7,827 nucleotides of DNA, from positions 1 to 7,827 of the forward strand of contig JAKQBU010000467.1 in assembly GCA_029573975.1 (NCBI GenBank), given 5' to 3'. Positions 1-7,089 of this stretch are shown in pieces (position 1 is the first letter of the stretch; each line of letters starts with the position of its first letter). The notes beneath the pieces were generated by a model, which had not been told where the DNA came from, made no database searches, and saw only the letters and a list, made by a program, of their open reading frames with translations. The position numbers were made by a program, and so were the translations under genes. This stretch comes from Planctomycetota bacterium (GTDB lineage: Bacteria; Planctomycetota; Phycisphaerae; Sedimentisphaerales; SM23-30).

Positions 1-877
1 GGTTGTACTCTTTCGGCAGGGCGTGACCCTGGCCGTCCATAAAAGCACGATGGGCGTAGAAGGCGTCCTTCCAGTCGCCGTCCAGGACCTCGAAGCGGGT
101 GATGCCGAAAGTGAAGGCCTGGCCGGGCTTTAAGCTGGCGGCCCGTTCGGGATCACCGCGGCCCCAGAGACCGCAGCCGCCGAAACGCAGAGCGGCCTTC
201 TCCTTTTCCGGCCTGACCACCTCCAGCAGCGACCACTCCATATCTTCATTGTTGTACTTGGTAATCAAGAGGGTATTTTCCCCCTGGCTCCAGGCCCATC
301 CTTCCGAGCCCCAGACGGTGCCGGCGGTAGCTGGGAGCATATCGGCGGGGGTGAAATCGCGCACCGGAGAATGATAGCGGCGGAAGGGAATGTAGCAGAA
401 TTGGCTCCGCAGGACTTCGGCATTATCCGTCAAATTTCGGGCAAAGCCACAGGCAAAACGGGAGGTATCCAGCAGGCTGGTGCCGGGATTGGCGATGGTA
501 ATTTTTTCCATGATGACTCCGGGCTTCCCTTGCGGTATGGTAAACTGCTGGGAAATCAGTAAGTCTGCCAGTTTGCCGTTGAGGATGAGGGCCTGACCGC
601 CTTCCGGCATGGTTTTGATAACCGGTTGGCTCCACAATTGCGGGAACGCACCGCCCGGCCAGAGATAATCCCCGTCCGCATAGACCCGTCCGGTTTGGGT
701 ATCCCGCAGGCGATGGGCATTGATCCCATCCTTCGTCTGGACCAGGAGTTCCAGCCGGCCGTTGACGAGAACCGCCTGACCGGTTTGTTCATCCCATTGG
801 ATGGATTGCCCCGGGGTCAGATCGCAAAAAACCAGGGAAAGACCGATTGTGATTAGCTGAAGTACCCATTTGAACAT
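1..877 (-). CDS. Exported GH36/melibiase-like protein, N-terminal part (3' end off window)
   Basis: An uninterrupted frame of 292 codons begins at the ATG at 877 and leaves the window at position 1 with no stop, so the C-terminal part is missing. The start follows a strong GGAGG seven bases upstream. Residues 1 to about 25 form a signal peptide: MFKW, then a hydrophobic stretch (VLQLITIGLSLVF). A Cys at residue 18 follows Phe, so it is not a proper lipobox. The rest looks like an all-beta N-terminal domain. Recognisable stretches are DTSRFACGFAR (137-147), WGSEGWAWSQG (189-199), TKYNNEDMEWSLLE (206-219), RFGGCGLW (231-238) and a late GDWKDAFYAHRAFMDGQGHALP (267-288, split by my reading as GDWKDAFYAHR then AFMDGQGHALP). 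From memory these resemble planctomycete proteins annotated as alpha-galactosidase/melibiase (GH36-like), where a catalytic barrel follows this point. The catalytic Asp residues would lie outside the window, so activity cannot be judged. The reading frame and export are well supported; the enzyme family is tentative. It could be another glycosidase or a carbohydrate-binding protein. Confidence 0.72.
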   Translation of the reverse strand, partial: MFKWVLQLITIGLSLVFCDLTPGQSIQWDEQTGQAVLVNGRLELLVQTKDGINAHRLRDTQTGRVYADGDYLWPGGAFPQLWSQPVIKTMPEGGQALILNGKLADLLISQQFTIPQGKPGVIMEKITIANPGTSLLDTSRFACGFARNLTDNAEVLRSQFCYIPFRRYHSPVRDFTPADMLPATAGTVWGSEGWAWSQGENTLLITKYNNEDMEWSLLEVVRPEKEKAALRFGGCGLWGRGDPERAASLKPGQAFTFGITRFEVLDGDWKDAFYAHRAFMDGQGHALPKEYN

Positions 878-884
878 TTTAGAA

Positions 885-889
885 CCTCC
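885..889 (-). promoter_or_regulatory. Shine-Dalgarno site of the GH36-like gene
   Basis: On the minus strand GGAGG lies seven bases before the ATG at 877. This is a near-ideal ribosome binding site. It fixes the start of a gene that has no stop codon inside the window. Confidence 0.75.
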
Positions 890-932
890 ATTATGTAAAT
901 AAGGTTTTGCTGTTCTGTCAAAATACTTTTTT

Positions 933-960
933 AGTATAGTCGATTGTCGACCCAAAGCAA
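933..960 (-). promoter_or_regulatory. Candidate promoter of the GH36-like gene
   Basis: On the minus strand TTGCTT (955-960) and TATACT (933-938) are separated by 16 bases, giving a weak -35 and a good -10 element. Transcription would start near 926 and leave a leader of about 49 bases. A perfect TTGACA lies closer to the gene (916-921), but the best -10 for it (CATAAT, 890-895) is 20 bases away and would start the RNA inside the ribosome binding site, so I prefer the upstream pair. Sigma70 consensus matching is only a rough guide in this phylum. Confidence 0.3.
939..951. repeat. Short perfect inverted repeat in a promoter spacer
   Basis: GTCGA-TTG-TCGAC is a 13-bp palindrome with a 3-base centre. 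It lies in the spacer between the candidate -35 and -10 elements of the GH36-like gene, where a repressor could block RNA polymerase. A second, AT-rich inverted repeat (ATACT-TTTTT-AGTAT, 923-937) abuts it. Both are short enough to occur by chance. Confidence 0.3.
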
Positions 961-998
961 GTGAATAATCACCTCGATGGGCAAAAATTTTCCGCCTC

Positions 999-3900
999 CT
1001 ACTTTTTATAGTAATCCTGCAGCGCTTTCACCTGCCAGTTGCCCTTTTGCAGGGCGGTGATGGCGGTAACAGCCGCCGCGGCGCCGGTGAGAGTGGTGAT
1101 GATGGGGATCTGGTGCATTACCGCGCTGGCGCGAACCTTGCCTTCATCGGTGGCCAGGCCTTTGCGGGTGGGAGTGTTGATGATCAGGGCCACATCCTGA
1201 TTTTTGATATAATCGGTAATGTTCGGCCGGCCTTCCACGATTTTCTTGAGAAGGGTATGGGGTATTCCCTGGGCAGCCAGATAAGTTCCGGTACCGCTGG
1301 TGCACAGCAGGGTAAAACCCAGCTTTACCAGGCGGGCGGCGATCCGGGCGGCCTGCGGCTTGTCCTCCGCCCGCACGGAAAAGAAGACATTCCCCTTCCG
1401 CGGCAGCGGGGTCCCCACCGCCATCTGGCTTTTAGCAAAAGCCAGGGCAAAGGTTTCGTCGATGCCCATCACTTCGCCGGTGCTGCGCATCTCCGGGCCC
1501 AGAATCACATCCACGCCCGGAAACTTGGTGAAGGGGAAGACGCTTTCCTTAACGCTGGTATATTGAGGGACATATTCCTGGGTGACTCCCAGCTCCTCCA
1601 GCGTCCGGCCCGCCATGACCTTGGCCGCCAGCTTGGCCCAGGGGATCCCGGTGGCCTTGCTGACGAACGGGATAGTCCGCGAGGCCCGCGGATTGACCTC
1701 CAGCACATAAACCTGGCCGTCCTTGATGGCATACTGCACGTTCATTAGGCCGCACACGTTTAAGCCTTTGGCCAGCTTGACCGTCTGTTCGTGGATTTCC
1801 GCCACGATTTTTTTGTCCAGCGAATACGGCGGCAGGGCACAGGCCGAATCGCCGCTGTGAATCCCCGCCTCCTCAATATGTTCCATAATCCCGCAGACCA
1901 GGACGGTTTTCCCGTCGGAGATGGCATCGGCATCCACCTCGGTGGCCATATCCAGAAACTTATCAATCAGTACCGGATGATCCCGGCCCACCGTGGAGGC
2001 ATCCACCGCCTTTTCCATGTACCGTTCGAGCTGGGACTGCTCCGCGACAATCTCCATCGCCCGCCCGCCCAGCACATAGCTGGGCCGCACCAGCACGGGA
2101 TAGCCAATCCGCTCGGCAATCTCTTTGGCCTCCTGGATGGTCGTGGCGGTATCGTTGTCCGGCTGCCGCAGGCCCAGTTTCCGTAAAAGCTGCGAAAACC
2201 GCTTGCGGTCCTCTGCCAGGTCGATATCATCCACACTGGTGCCGATAATCGGTACGCCCGCCTCGTACAGGCCCCGCGAAAGATTCAGAGGCGTCTGCCC
2301 GCCAAACTGTACAATCACGCCATAGAGGGTATCGCCCAGTTTCTGGCAGATATTCAGCACATCCTCATGCGTCAGCGGCTCAAAAAACAGCATATCGCTG
2401 GTGTCGTAATCCGTGCTGACCGTTTCGGGATTGCTGTTGACCATGATGGCTTCGAATCCCATCTCGCGGGCGGCAAAGGCGGCATGAACGCAGCAGTAAT
2501 CAAACTCGATCCCCTGCCCGATCCGGTTGGGACCGCCGCCCAAAATCATGATCTTCTTCTTGTCCGTAACCCGTATCTCATCATCCATTTGAAAGGACGA
2601 AGCGCCGTCCCGGCCGACCTTCTCAAACGGAGTTTCGTACGTCGAATAATAATACGGCGTGTAAGCCTCAAACTCCGCCGCGCAGGTATCCACCAGTTTA
2701 TAACCGACCTCAATATGGTTCCGGCGGCATTGCTCGCGCACCTGCTCCACCGTCACGCCGTAGAGGTACGACAACTGATAATCGCTGTAGCCCCACTGCT
2801 TGGCCTGCCGCAGCGTTGCAATCGGAAGGTCATCCAGATTCGAATATTGTGCCAACACCCCTTCAAAATCGATCAGTTCCTTGACGTTGGCCAGAAACCA
2901 CGGATCGATTTTCGTCAGTTCATATACCTGTTCCACCGTCCAGCTCATCTTGAAGGCATAGCGGATATAGTAAAGCCGGCCCTGGCAGGGCTGAATCAGC
3001 TTACGGCGCAGATGCGGCTCCGGAATCGGATACGTCGTCCGCAGCGGCCCGCTGTCCCCTTCGCGGTGAAGCTGCTCCCGGCTGTGATTGTCCAGGCCGC
3101 GGATATGCCGCAGCCATTTATCATTGGGATCCAGGCCCAAACCGAAGCGTTTTACTTCCATCGACCGGATTCCCTTTTGCAGGGCTTCCTTGAAGGTCCG
3201 GCCGATGCTCATGGCCTCGCCCACGCTTTTCATCTGGGTGGTCAGCGTCTCATCCGCTTCCGGAAACTTTTCAAACGTCCAGCGGGGAATCTTTACCACG
3301 CAGTAATCAATGGTCGGCTCAAAACAGGCGGGGGTCTCCCGGGTAATGTCGTTCGAAATCTCATCCAGGGTATAACCGCAGGCCAGTTTGGCGGCGATTT
3401 TGGCAATCGGAAAGCCTGTGGCCTTGCTGGCCAGGGCCGAGCTGCGGGACACCCGCGGGTTCATCTCCACCACTACCATCTGGCCGTTATCCGGATTGAT
3501 GGCAAACTGAATATTGGAACCGCCCGTTTCCACGCCGATCTCACGGATAATCGCCATGGCGGCGTCGCGCATTAACTGGTATTCCTTATCGGTGAGGGTC
3601 TGGGCCGGGGCCACCGTAATGGAATCCCCGGTATGGACTCCCATTGGGTCGAAATTCTCAATCGAACAGACAATCACCACATTATCCAGCTTATCCCGCA
3701 TGACCTCCAGCTCGTATTCTTTCCAGCCGATTACCGATTGTTCGATCTGGATTTGGTGAATCATGGAATATTCCAGCCCCCGGGCGCAGATTTCCTCGAA
3801 TTCCTTGCGGTTATAGGCGATTCCGCCGCCGGTACCGCCGAGGGTAAAGGCAGGCCGGATAATGACGGGCAGTCCGATAACCTCCAGGGCTTCCATGGCC

Positions 3901-4361
3901 TGCTGGAGGTTGAAAGCCATCCGGCTGCGGGGCATTTTCAGACCCAGCCGCTGCATCGCTTCGGCAAAGAGTTTGCGATCCTCCGCCTTGTGAATTACTT
4001 CGCGATTGGCCCCGATCATCTCCACTTTATACTTATCAAATACCCCCTGATCCGCTAGTTGCACCGCCGTATTAAGCCCCGTCTGCCCCCCCAGCGTGGG
4101 CAGAACCGCATCCGGTCTTTCCTTGATGATAATTTTTGTAATTGCTTCGGGCGTAATGGGTTCGATATAGGTTCGGTCCGCCATTTCCGGATCGGTCATG
4201 ATGGTGGCGGGGTTGGAATTGACCAGTACGATTTGGTAGCCTTCTTCCCGCAGGGCCTTGCAAGCCTGAGTCCCCGAATAATCAAATTCGCATCCCTGTC
4301 CGATAACAATCGGGCCGGAACCGATGATGAGGATTTTCTTGATATCTGTCCGTTTGGGCAT
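999..4361 (-). CDS. carB: Carbamoyl-phosphate synthase large subunit
   Basis: The large subunit makes carbamoyl phosphate from bicarbonate, ammonia and two ATP in the cytoplasm. The ammonia comes from glutamine through the small subunit CarA. The product feeds pyrimidine and arginine synthesis. The protein starts MPKRTDIKK, almost identical to E. coli CarB, and has 1120 residues against about 1073 in E. coli. Domains in order: first ATP-grasp half (about 1-400, with [10 protein letters not shown] near 13 and [11 protein letters not shown] near 174-184), oligomerisation region (about 400-600), second ATP-grasp half (from [15 protein letters not shown] near 603, with [10 protein letters not shown] near 763-772), and the C-terminal MGS-like allosteric domain (about 980-1120, with TSGTGTY). 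The extra length sits mainly in the oligomerisation region (about 25 residues) and just before the second half (about 14). An in-frame ATG at 4385 would add eight residues, but AAGGA six bases upstream of 4361 and alignment with E. coli favour 4361. The stop is TAG. No carA is adjacent: the upstream neighbour is divergent. Confidence 0.97.
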   Translation of the reverse strand: MPKRTDIKKILIIGSGPIVIGQGCEFDYSGTQACKALREEGYQIVLVNSNPATIMTDPEMADRTYIEPITPEAITKIIIKERPDAVLPTLGGQTGLNTAVQLADQGVFDKYKVEMIGANREVIHKAEDRKLFAEAMQRLGLKMPRSRMAFNLQQAMEALEVIGLPVIIRPAFTLGGTGGGIAYNRKEFEEICARGLEYSMIHQIQIEQSVIGWKEYELEVMRDKLDNVVIVCSIENFDPMGVHTGDSITVAPAQTLTDKEYQLMRDAAMAIIREIGVETGGSNIQFAINPDNGQMVVVEMNPRVSRSSALASKATGFPIAKIAAKLACGYTLDEISNDITRETPACFEPTIDYCVVKIPRWTFEKFPEADETLTTQMKSVGEAMSIGRTFKEALQKGIRSMEVKRFGLGLDPNDKWLRHIRGLDNHSREQLHREGDSGPLRTTYPIPEPHLRRKLIQPCQGRLYYIRYAFKMSWTVEQVYELTKIDPWFLANVKELIDFEGVLAQYSNLDDLPIATLRQAKQWGYSDYQLSYLYGVTVEQVREQCRRNHIEVGYKLVDTCAAEFEAYTPYYYSTYETPFEKVGRDGASSFQMDDEIRVTDKKKIMILGGGPNRIGQGIEFDYCCVHAAFAAREMGFEAIMVNSNPETVSTDYDTSDMLFFEPLTHEDVLNICQKLGDTLYGVIVQFGGQTPLNLSRGLYEAGVPIIGTSVDDIDLAEDRKRFSQLLRKLGLRQPDNDTATTIQEAKEIAERIGYPVLVRPSYVLGGRAMEIVAEQSQLERYMEKAVDASTVGRDHPVLIDKFLDMATEVDADAISDGKTVLVCGIMEHIEEAGIHSGDSACALPPYSLDKKIVAEIHEQTVKLAKGLNVCGLMNVQYAIKDGQVYVLEVNPRASRTIPFVSKATGIPWAKLAAKVMAGRTLEELGVTQEYVPQYTSVKESVFPFTKFPGVDVILGPEMRSTGEVMGIDETFALAFAKSQMAVGTPLPRKGNVFFSVRAEDKPQAARIAARLVKLGFTLLCTSGTGTYLAAQGIPHTLLKKIVEGRPNITDYIKNQDVALIINTPTRKGLATDEGKVRASAVMHQIPIITTLTGAAAAVTAITALQKGNWQVKALQDYYKK

Positions 4362-4367
4362 GGTTTT

Positions 4368-4372
4368 TCCTT
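4368..4372 (-). promoter_or_regulatory. Shine-Dalgarno site deciding the carB start
   Basis: AAGGA on the minus strand lies six bases before the ATG at 4361. The alternative ATG at 4385 has only a weaker GGA-type sequence upstream. This, with the MPKRTD N-terminus typical of CarB, supports the shorter form. Confidence 0.6.
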
Positions 4373-4458
4373 GGTAAAGCGACATCTCATTCCAAAATCG
4401 CTACAGGCTAGCAAATTCGATACCATTTTGCAACGGGGGAATTGCCGGTAAAATCTCC

Positions 4459-4487
4459 TTGCCTTGCGGTGCGTTTTTTGCTAAAAT
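4459..4487 (+). promoter_or_regulatory. Sigma70-like promoter of the C10 peptidase gene
   Basis: TTGCCT (4459-4464, four of six consensus bases) and TAAAAT (4482-4487, five of six) are separated by exactly 17 bases. The RNA would start near 4494, giving a leader of about 70 bases before the ATG at 4565. Because the promoter lies downstream of the in-frame ATG at 4442, it also argues that 4442 is not the real start. The rest of the 203-bp intergenic region should also hold the carB promoter on the minus strand. I see only poor candidates there (for example TTGCAA with TAGCCT at 17 bases) and do not call one. Confidence 0.5.
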
Positions 4488-4507
4488 ATAAAAAAGGGTC
4501 TTTTGGT

Positions 4508-4518
4508 CGGAAATTCCG
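4508..4518. repeat. Palindrome and direct repeat in the peptidase leader
   Basis: CGGAA-A-TTCCG is a perfect 11-bp inverted repeat about 15 bases after the predicted transcription start. TCGGAAAT, which overlaps it (4507-4514), occurs again at 4538-4545, 31 bp downstream, close to three helical turns. The arrangement could be an operator for a regulator binding two half-sites, or chance. Confidence 0.25.
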
Positions 4519-4552
4519 CTTTATGGCCACCAAGGGATCGGAAATACTAAAA

Positions 4553-4557
4553 AGGAG
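4553..4557 (+). promoter_or_regulatory. Shine-Dalgarno site deciding the peptidase start
   Basis: AGGAG within AAAGGAG lies seven bases before the ATG at 4565. No comparable site precedes the upstream in-frame ATG at 4442. Starting at 4565 places a proper signal peptide at the N-terminus. Confidence 0.75.
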
Positions 4558-4564
4558 TTTTTTC

Positions 4565-7078
4565 ATGCCGGAGAATTTGTCGCGGTCGATATGGACTCGT
4601 ATCAACTTTATAAGGGTATTTCTTGCAGTTTTTGTCTTGCTGTTTGGTTTTTCCAACGCCCTTCATGCCAAACCGGCTAGCCGGGACCAGGCGAAGAAAT
4701 CGGTGAAAGGCTGGCTGAAAGCCGATCCGAAACCCCTGGCTACCCTTCTACCGTCTCAGATCAAGGAGGTGGTATCCTTCCCTGACGAACAGGAAGAGCC
4801 GCTTTACTATGTGGTTTATCTCCAGCCGGAGGGTTTTGTCATTGTACCGGCGGACGATGAAGTGGAGCCTATCATCGCCTTTTCCCCCAGCGGTACGTTC
4901 GATCCATCCCTGGATAATCCGCTGGGTGCCCTGGTCAGCCAGGATTTGCCAGATCGCGTTGGGTTGGCCCGTAATCTGCCTGGAAAACGGGCTGTGCTGG
5001 CCCAGGACCAAAAAGAAAAACTGGGGAAAGCGACTCAGAAAGCCCGACATCAATGGAGCCGTCTCCAGAAATATGCCGAGGGAAAAGAGGTTCAGGATAC
5101 CGATGAGGAGGCGGAGGCGGATGGCGACGGCGGGGAAACGGGTTATCCTTCTGTTTCGGATGTGCGGGTGGCCCCGCTAGTTACCAGCACCTGGAGTCAG
5201 GGCAATGCTGGGGGCGGGCTATGTTATAATTACTATACTCCCAATAACTATGTCTGCGGCTGTGTGGCTACGGCTTTCGCGCAGATACTCCGCTATCACC
5301 AATACCCCACCGCTGGTGTGGGAACCCCTACGTTTTCGATTGAGGTAGATGGTAATTCGCAAAGTCGCTCCCTGCGTGGCGGAAATGGGGCCGGCGGACC
5401 CTATAATTGGTCCGAAATGCCCCTGAATCCCAATAGTTCCCTGACCACCGCCCAGCGGCAGGCAATCGGCGCCCTTTGTCATGATGCGGGGGTTTCCGTC
5501 GAAATGTCTTATACCGCCAGTTCTTCCGGCGCCCAAACCTATGATGTCAAGGATCGGATCAAAAGTGTTTTCTTCTATGCCAACGCGATTGCCACCAAAT
5601 CCTCGAGCCGGCTGAGTTCGGATCTGAACAATATGCTCAATCCCAATCTGGATGCCAAAAAACCCTGCCAGCTTGGCATAAAAAGAGATAGCAGCGGCCA
5701 TTCGATTGTCTGTGATGGGTATGGGTACAGCGGCTCCACCCTTTATCATCATCTGAACCTGGGCTGGGGCGGGTCCTATACCGCCTGGTATAATCTGCCG
5801 AACATCGACAGCAGTCCGTCTTACAACACGATCTCCTCCTGCGTCTATAATATTTTTCCCACCGGCGGTGGTGAGATTATCAGCGGACGGGTCGTGGATA
5901 CCGGCGGTTTTCCGATAGCGGGCGCTACGGTTACGGCCACCGGCAATTACACCGCCACCACGGATGAAAACGGCATCTACGCCCTGATTCATCTGCCTTC
6001 GAATACCAATTTCACGATCAGTGTATCCAAGCCGGGCTGGACTTTTTCCGCTCCGAAAAGTGCGAGTACCGGTTATTCCCGTTCCGATCAGATTGTTTTG
6101 GGGGTGGTGATCAATTCGTATGCACCCGGCAATCGCTGGAATAACAATTTCACCGGTACCTCTCACCGCGGTATGCTGGAGCTGGATAAATCCGTGTATG
6201 TCAATAACGATACTATCGCCGTTACTCTTATTGACGGCGGCTTAATCGGACATGGTACTCAGGCTATCACATTGCAGTCGTGCGCGGATTACGAAACGCT
6301 TGCCTTATATGAAACTCCTGCAAATTCCGGGTACTTTACCGGCAGTATCTATGTAACCTATGGCACTCCCATCACCGAAGATGGTGTTCTCCATACCACC
6401 GGCAGTCAAAATATGATTGCTATCTATGAAGATAGTGACAATGGCGCCGGTTCTGCCGAAACCATCCAAACCACAGCAGTGATTAAACCCTGGTTTGCAC
6501 TTTATTCCACCGACTTTGCCGGCGGCCTGCCGGCCGGCTGGTCCATCGTCGATGGTTACTCAGACGGCATCACCTGGAAACCAGGGCAGCCTGCCGATAT
6601 CCACGAAGAATACCGGGCCTATGTTTCGGATCACTTTATGTATTGCAATAGTGACGCCCAGCAGGCCAACCTGGATGAACAACTGATTACCCCCAGCCTG
6701 AATTGCTCGGCGCTGGAGACGGTGATTCTGGAGTTCAATCATCTATTTCGCTTCTATGGTCTTGATAACGATGAGATCGGGGATGTGGATATCCGCGTGA
6801 ACGGCGGGGCCTGGCAAAACCTGCTTCGTTATGAAGCCGTTCAGGATTATTCCGGAGTCGTTCAATCGGACCTGACCAGTTACGCAGCGGGACAACCCAA
6901 TGTCCAGATTCGCTGGCGCTATTATGATGCCTGGTGGGATTATTACTGGTGCATAAATAATATCATGGTCTTCGGCCAATACCCGGTAGAATCCATACCC
7001 AGCGATTTAAGCGGCGACTGCCGGGTTGATATCGAAGATCTGGTCATCTTTGCGGAGAACTGGCTGGTTCATTACTGA
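4565..7078 (+). CDS. Secreted C10-family (streptopain-like) cysteine peptidase, multidomain, dockerin-like C-terminus
   Basis: This 837-residue exported protein is read as a proenzyme that cleaves proteins outside the cytoplasm. Signal peptide: residues 1-35 (charged start, hydrophobic VFLAVFVLLFGF, possible cut after SNA or LHA). Pro-domain: about 36-160, including YYVVYLQPEGFVIVPADDE (81-99), typical of C10 propeptides. A very acidic linker follows (about 174-192). Catalytic domain: about 204-431. The nucleophile is Cys233 in GCVATAFAQI, followed by RYHQYP; the catalytic His is His379 in SGHSIVCDGYG; Asn398 lies in HLNLGWGG. Where streptopain has NWGWGG, this protein has Leu399. A carboxypeptidase regulatory-like beta domain follows (about 437-511, SGRVVDTGGFPIAGATV), then an Ig-like domain (about 532-641, LDKSVYVNNDTIAVT and ETPANSGYFTGSI), then a jelly-roll/cleaved-adhesin-like domain (about 645-804, DEQLITPSL). 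The C-terminus is one EF-hand-like dockerin module with Asp814, Ser816, Asp818, Asp822 and Asp825 in calcium-loop spacing. It is divergent from carB and has its own promoter. Peptidase family is confident; the three middle domain names are by fold impression. Confidence 0.92.
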   Translation: MPENLSRSIWTRINFIRVFLAVFVLLFGFSNALHAKPASRDQAKKSVKGWLKADPKPLATLLPSQIKEVVSFPDEQEEPLYYVVYLQPEGFVIVPADDEVEPIIAFSPSGTFDPSLDNPLGALVSQDLPDRVGLARNLPGKRAVLAQDQKEKLGKATQKARHQWSRLQKYAEGKEVQDTDEEAEADGDGGETGYPSVSDVRVAPLVTSTWSQGNAGGGLCYNYYTPNNYVCGCVATAFAQILRYHQYPTAGVGTPTFSIEVDGNSQSRSLRGGNGAGGPYNWSEMPLNPNSSLTTAQRQAIGALCHDAGVSVEMSYTASSSGAQTYDVKDRIKSVFFYANAIATKSSSRLSSDLNNMLNPNLDAKKPCQLGIKRDSSGHSIVCDGYGYSGSTLYHHLNLGWGGSYTAWYNLPNIDSSPSYNTISSCVYNIFPTGGGEIISGRVVDTGGFPIAGATVTATGNYTATTDENGIYALIHLPSNTNFTISVSKPGWTFSAPKSASTGYSRSDQIVLGVVINSYAPGNRWNNNFTGTSHRGMLELDKSVYVNNDTIAVTLIDGGLIGHGTQAITLQSCADYETLALYETPANSGYFTGSIYVTYGTPITEDGVLHTTGSQNMIAIYEDSDNGAGSAETIQTTAVIKPWFALYSTDFAGGLPAGWSIVDGYSDGITWKPGQPADIHEEYRAYVSDHFMYCNSDAQQANLDEQLITPSLNCSALETVILEFNHLFRFYGLDNDEIGDVDIRVNGGAWQNLLRYEAVQDYSGVVQSDLTSYAAGQPNVQIRWRYYDAWWDYYWCINNIMVFGQYPVESIPSDLSGDCRVDIEDLVIFAENWLVHY
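7006..7068 (+). other. Dockerin-like calcium-binding C-terminal module
   Basis: The last residues of the C10 peptidase (814-834) read DLSGDCRVDIEDL followed by VIFAENWL. Acidic or hydroxyl residues fall at loop positions 1, 3, 5, 9 and 12, the spacing of an EF-hand loop, followed by a helix with aromatic residues. True type I dockerins carry two such repeats of about 22 residues; only one is present here. From memory, single copies of this motif are common at the C-termini of exported proteins in Phycisphaerae, where they may act as a sorting or anchoring tag. Cohesin binding cannot be shown from this window. Confidence 0.65.
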
Positions 7079-7089
7079 GGCCAGCGTCG

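Noticed and set aside
916..921. Perfect TTGACA -35 box on the minus strand upstream of the GH36-like gene
   Set aside because: No acceptable -10 lies 16-18 bases away; the best match is 20 bases away and would place the RNA start inside the ribosome binding site.
979..998. Possible carB terminator (GGC, A/T run, GCC just after the stop)
   Set aside because: Only about three strong pairs can form and no U tract follows the stem, so it does not look like an intrinsic terminator.
2367..3575. A 402-codon open frame on the plus strand opposite carB
   Set aside because: It lies fully antisense to the well-conserved carB, has no recognisable motif or ribosome binding site, and its open length reflects carB codon bias.
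5219..6166. A 315-codon open frame on the minus strand opposite the peptidase
   Set aside because: It is antisense to the catalytic and following domains of the C10 peptidase and shows low-complexity Gly/Ile/Arg-rich sequence typical of a shadow frame.
7060..7084. CTGGC...GCCAG inverted repeat spanning the peptidase stop
   Set aside because: Five-base stem with a 15-base loop and no following U tract; likely chance.
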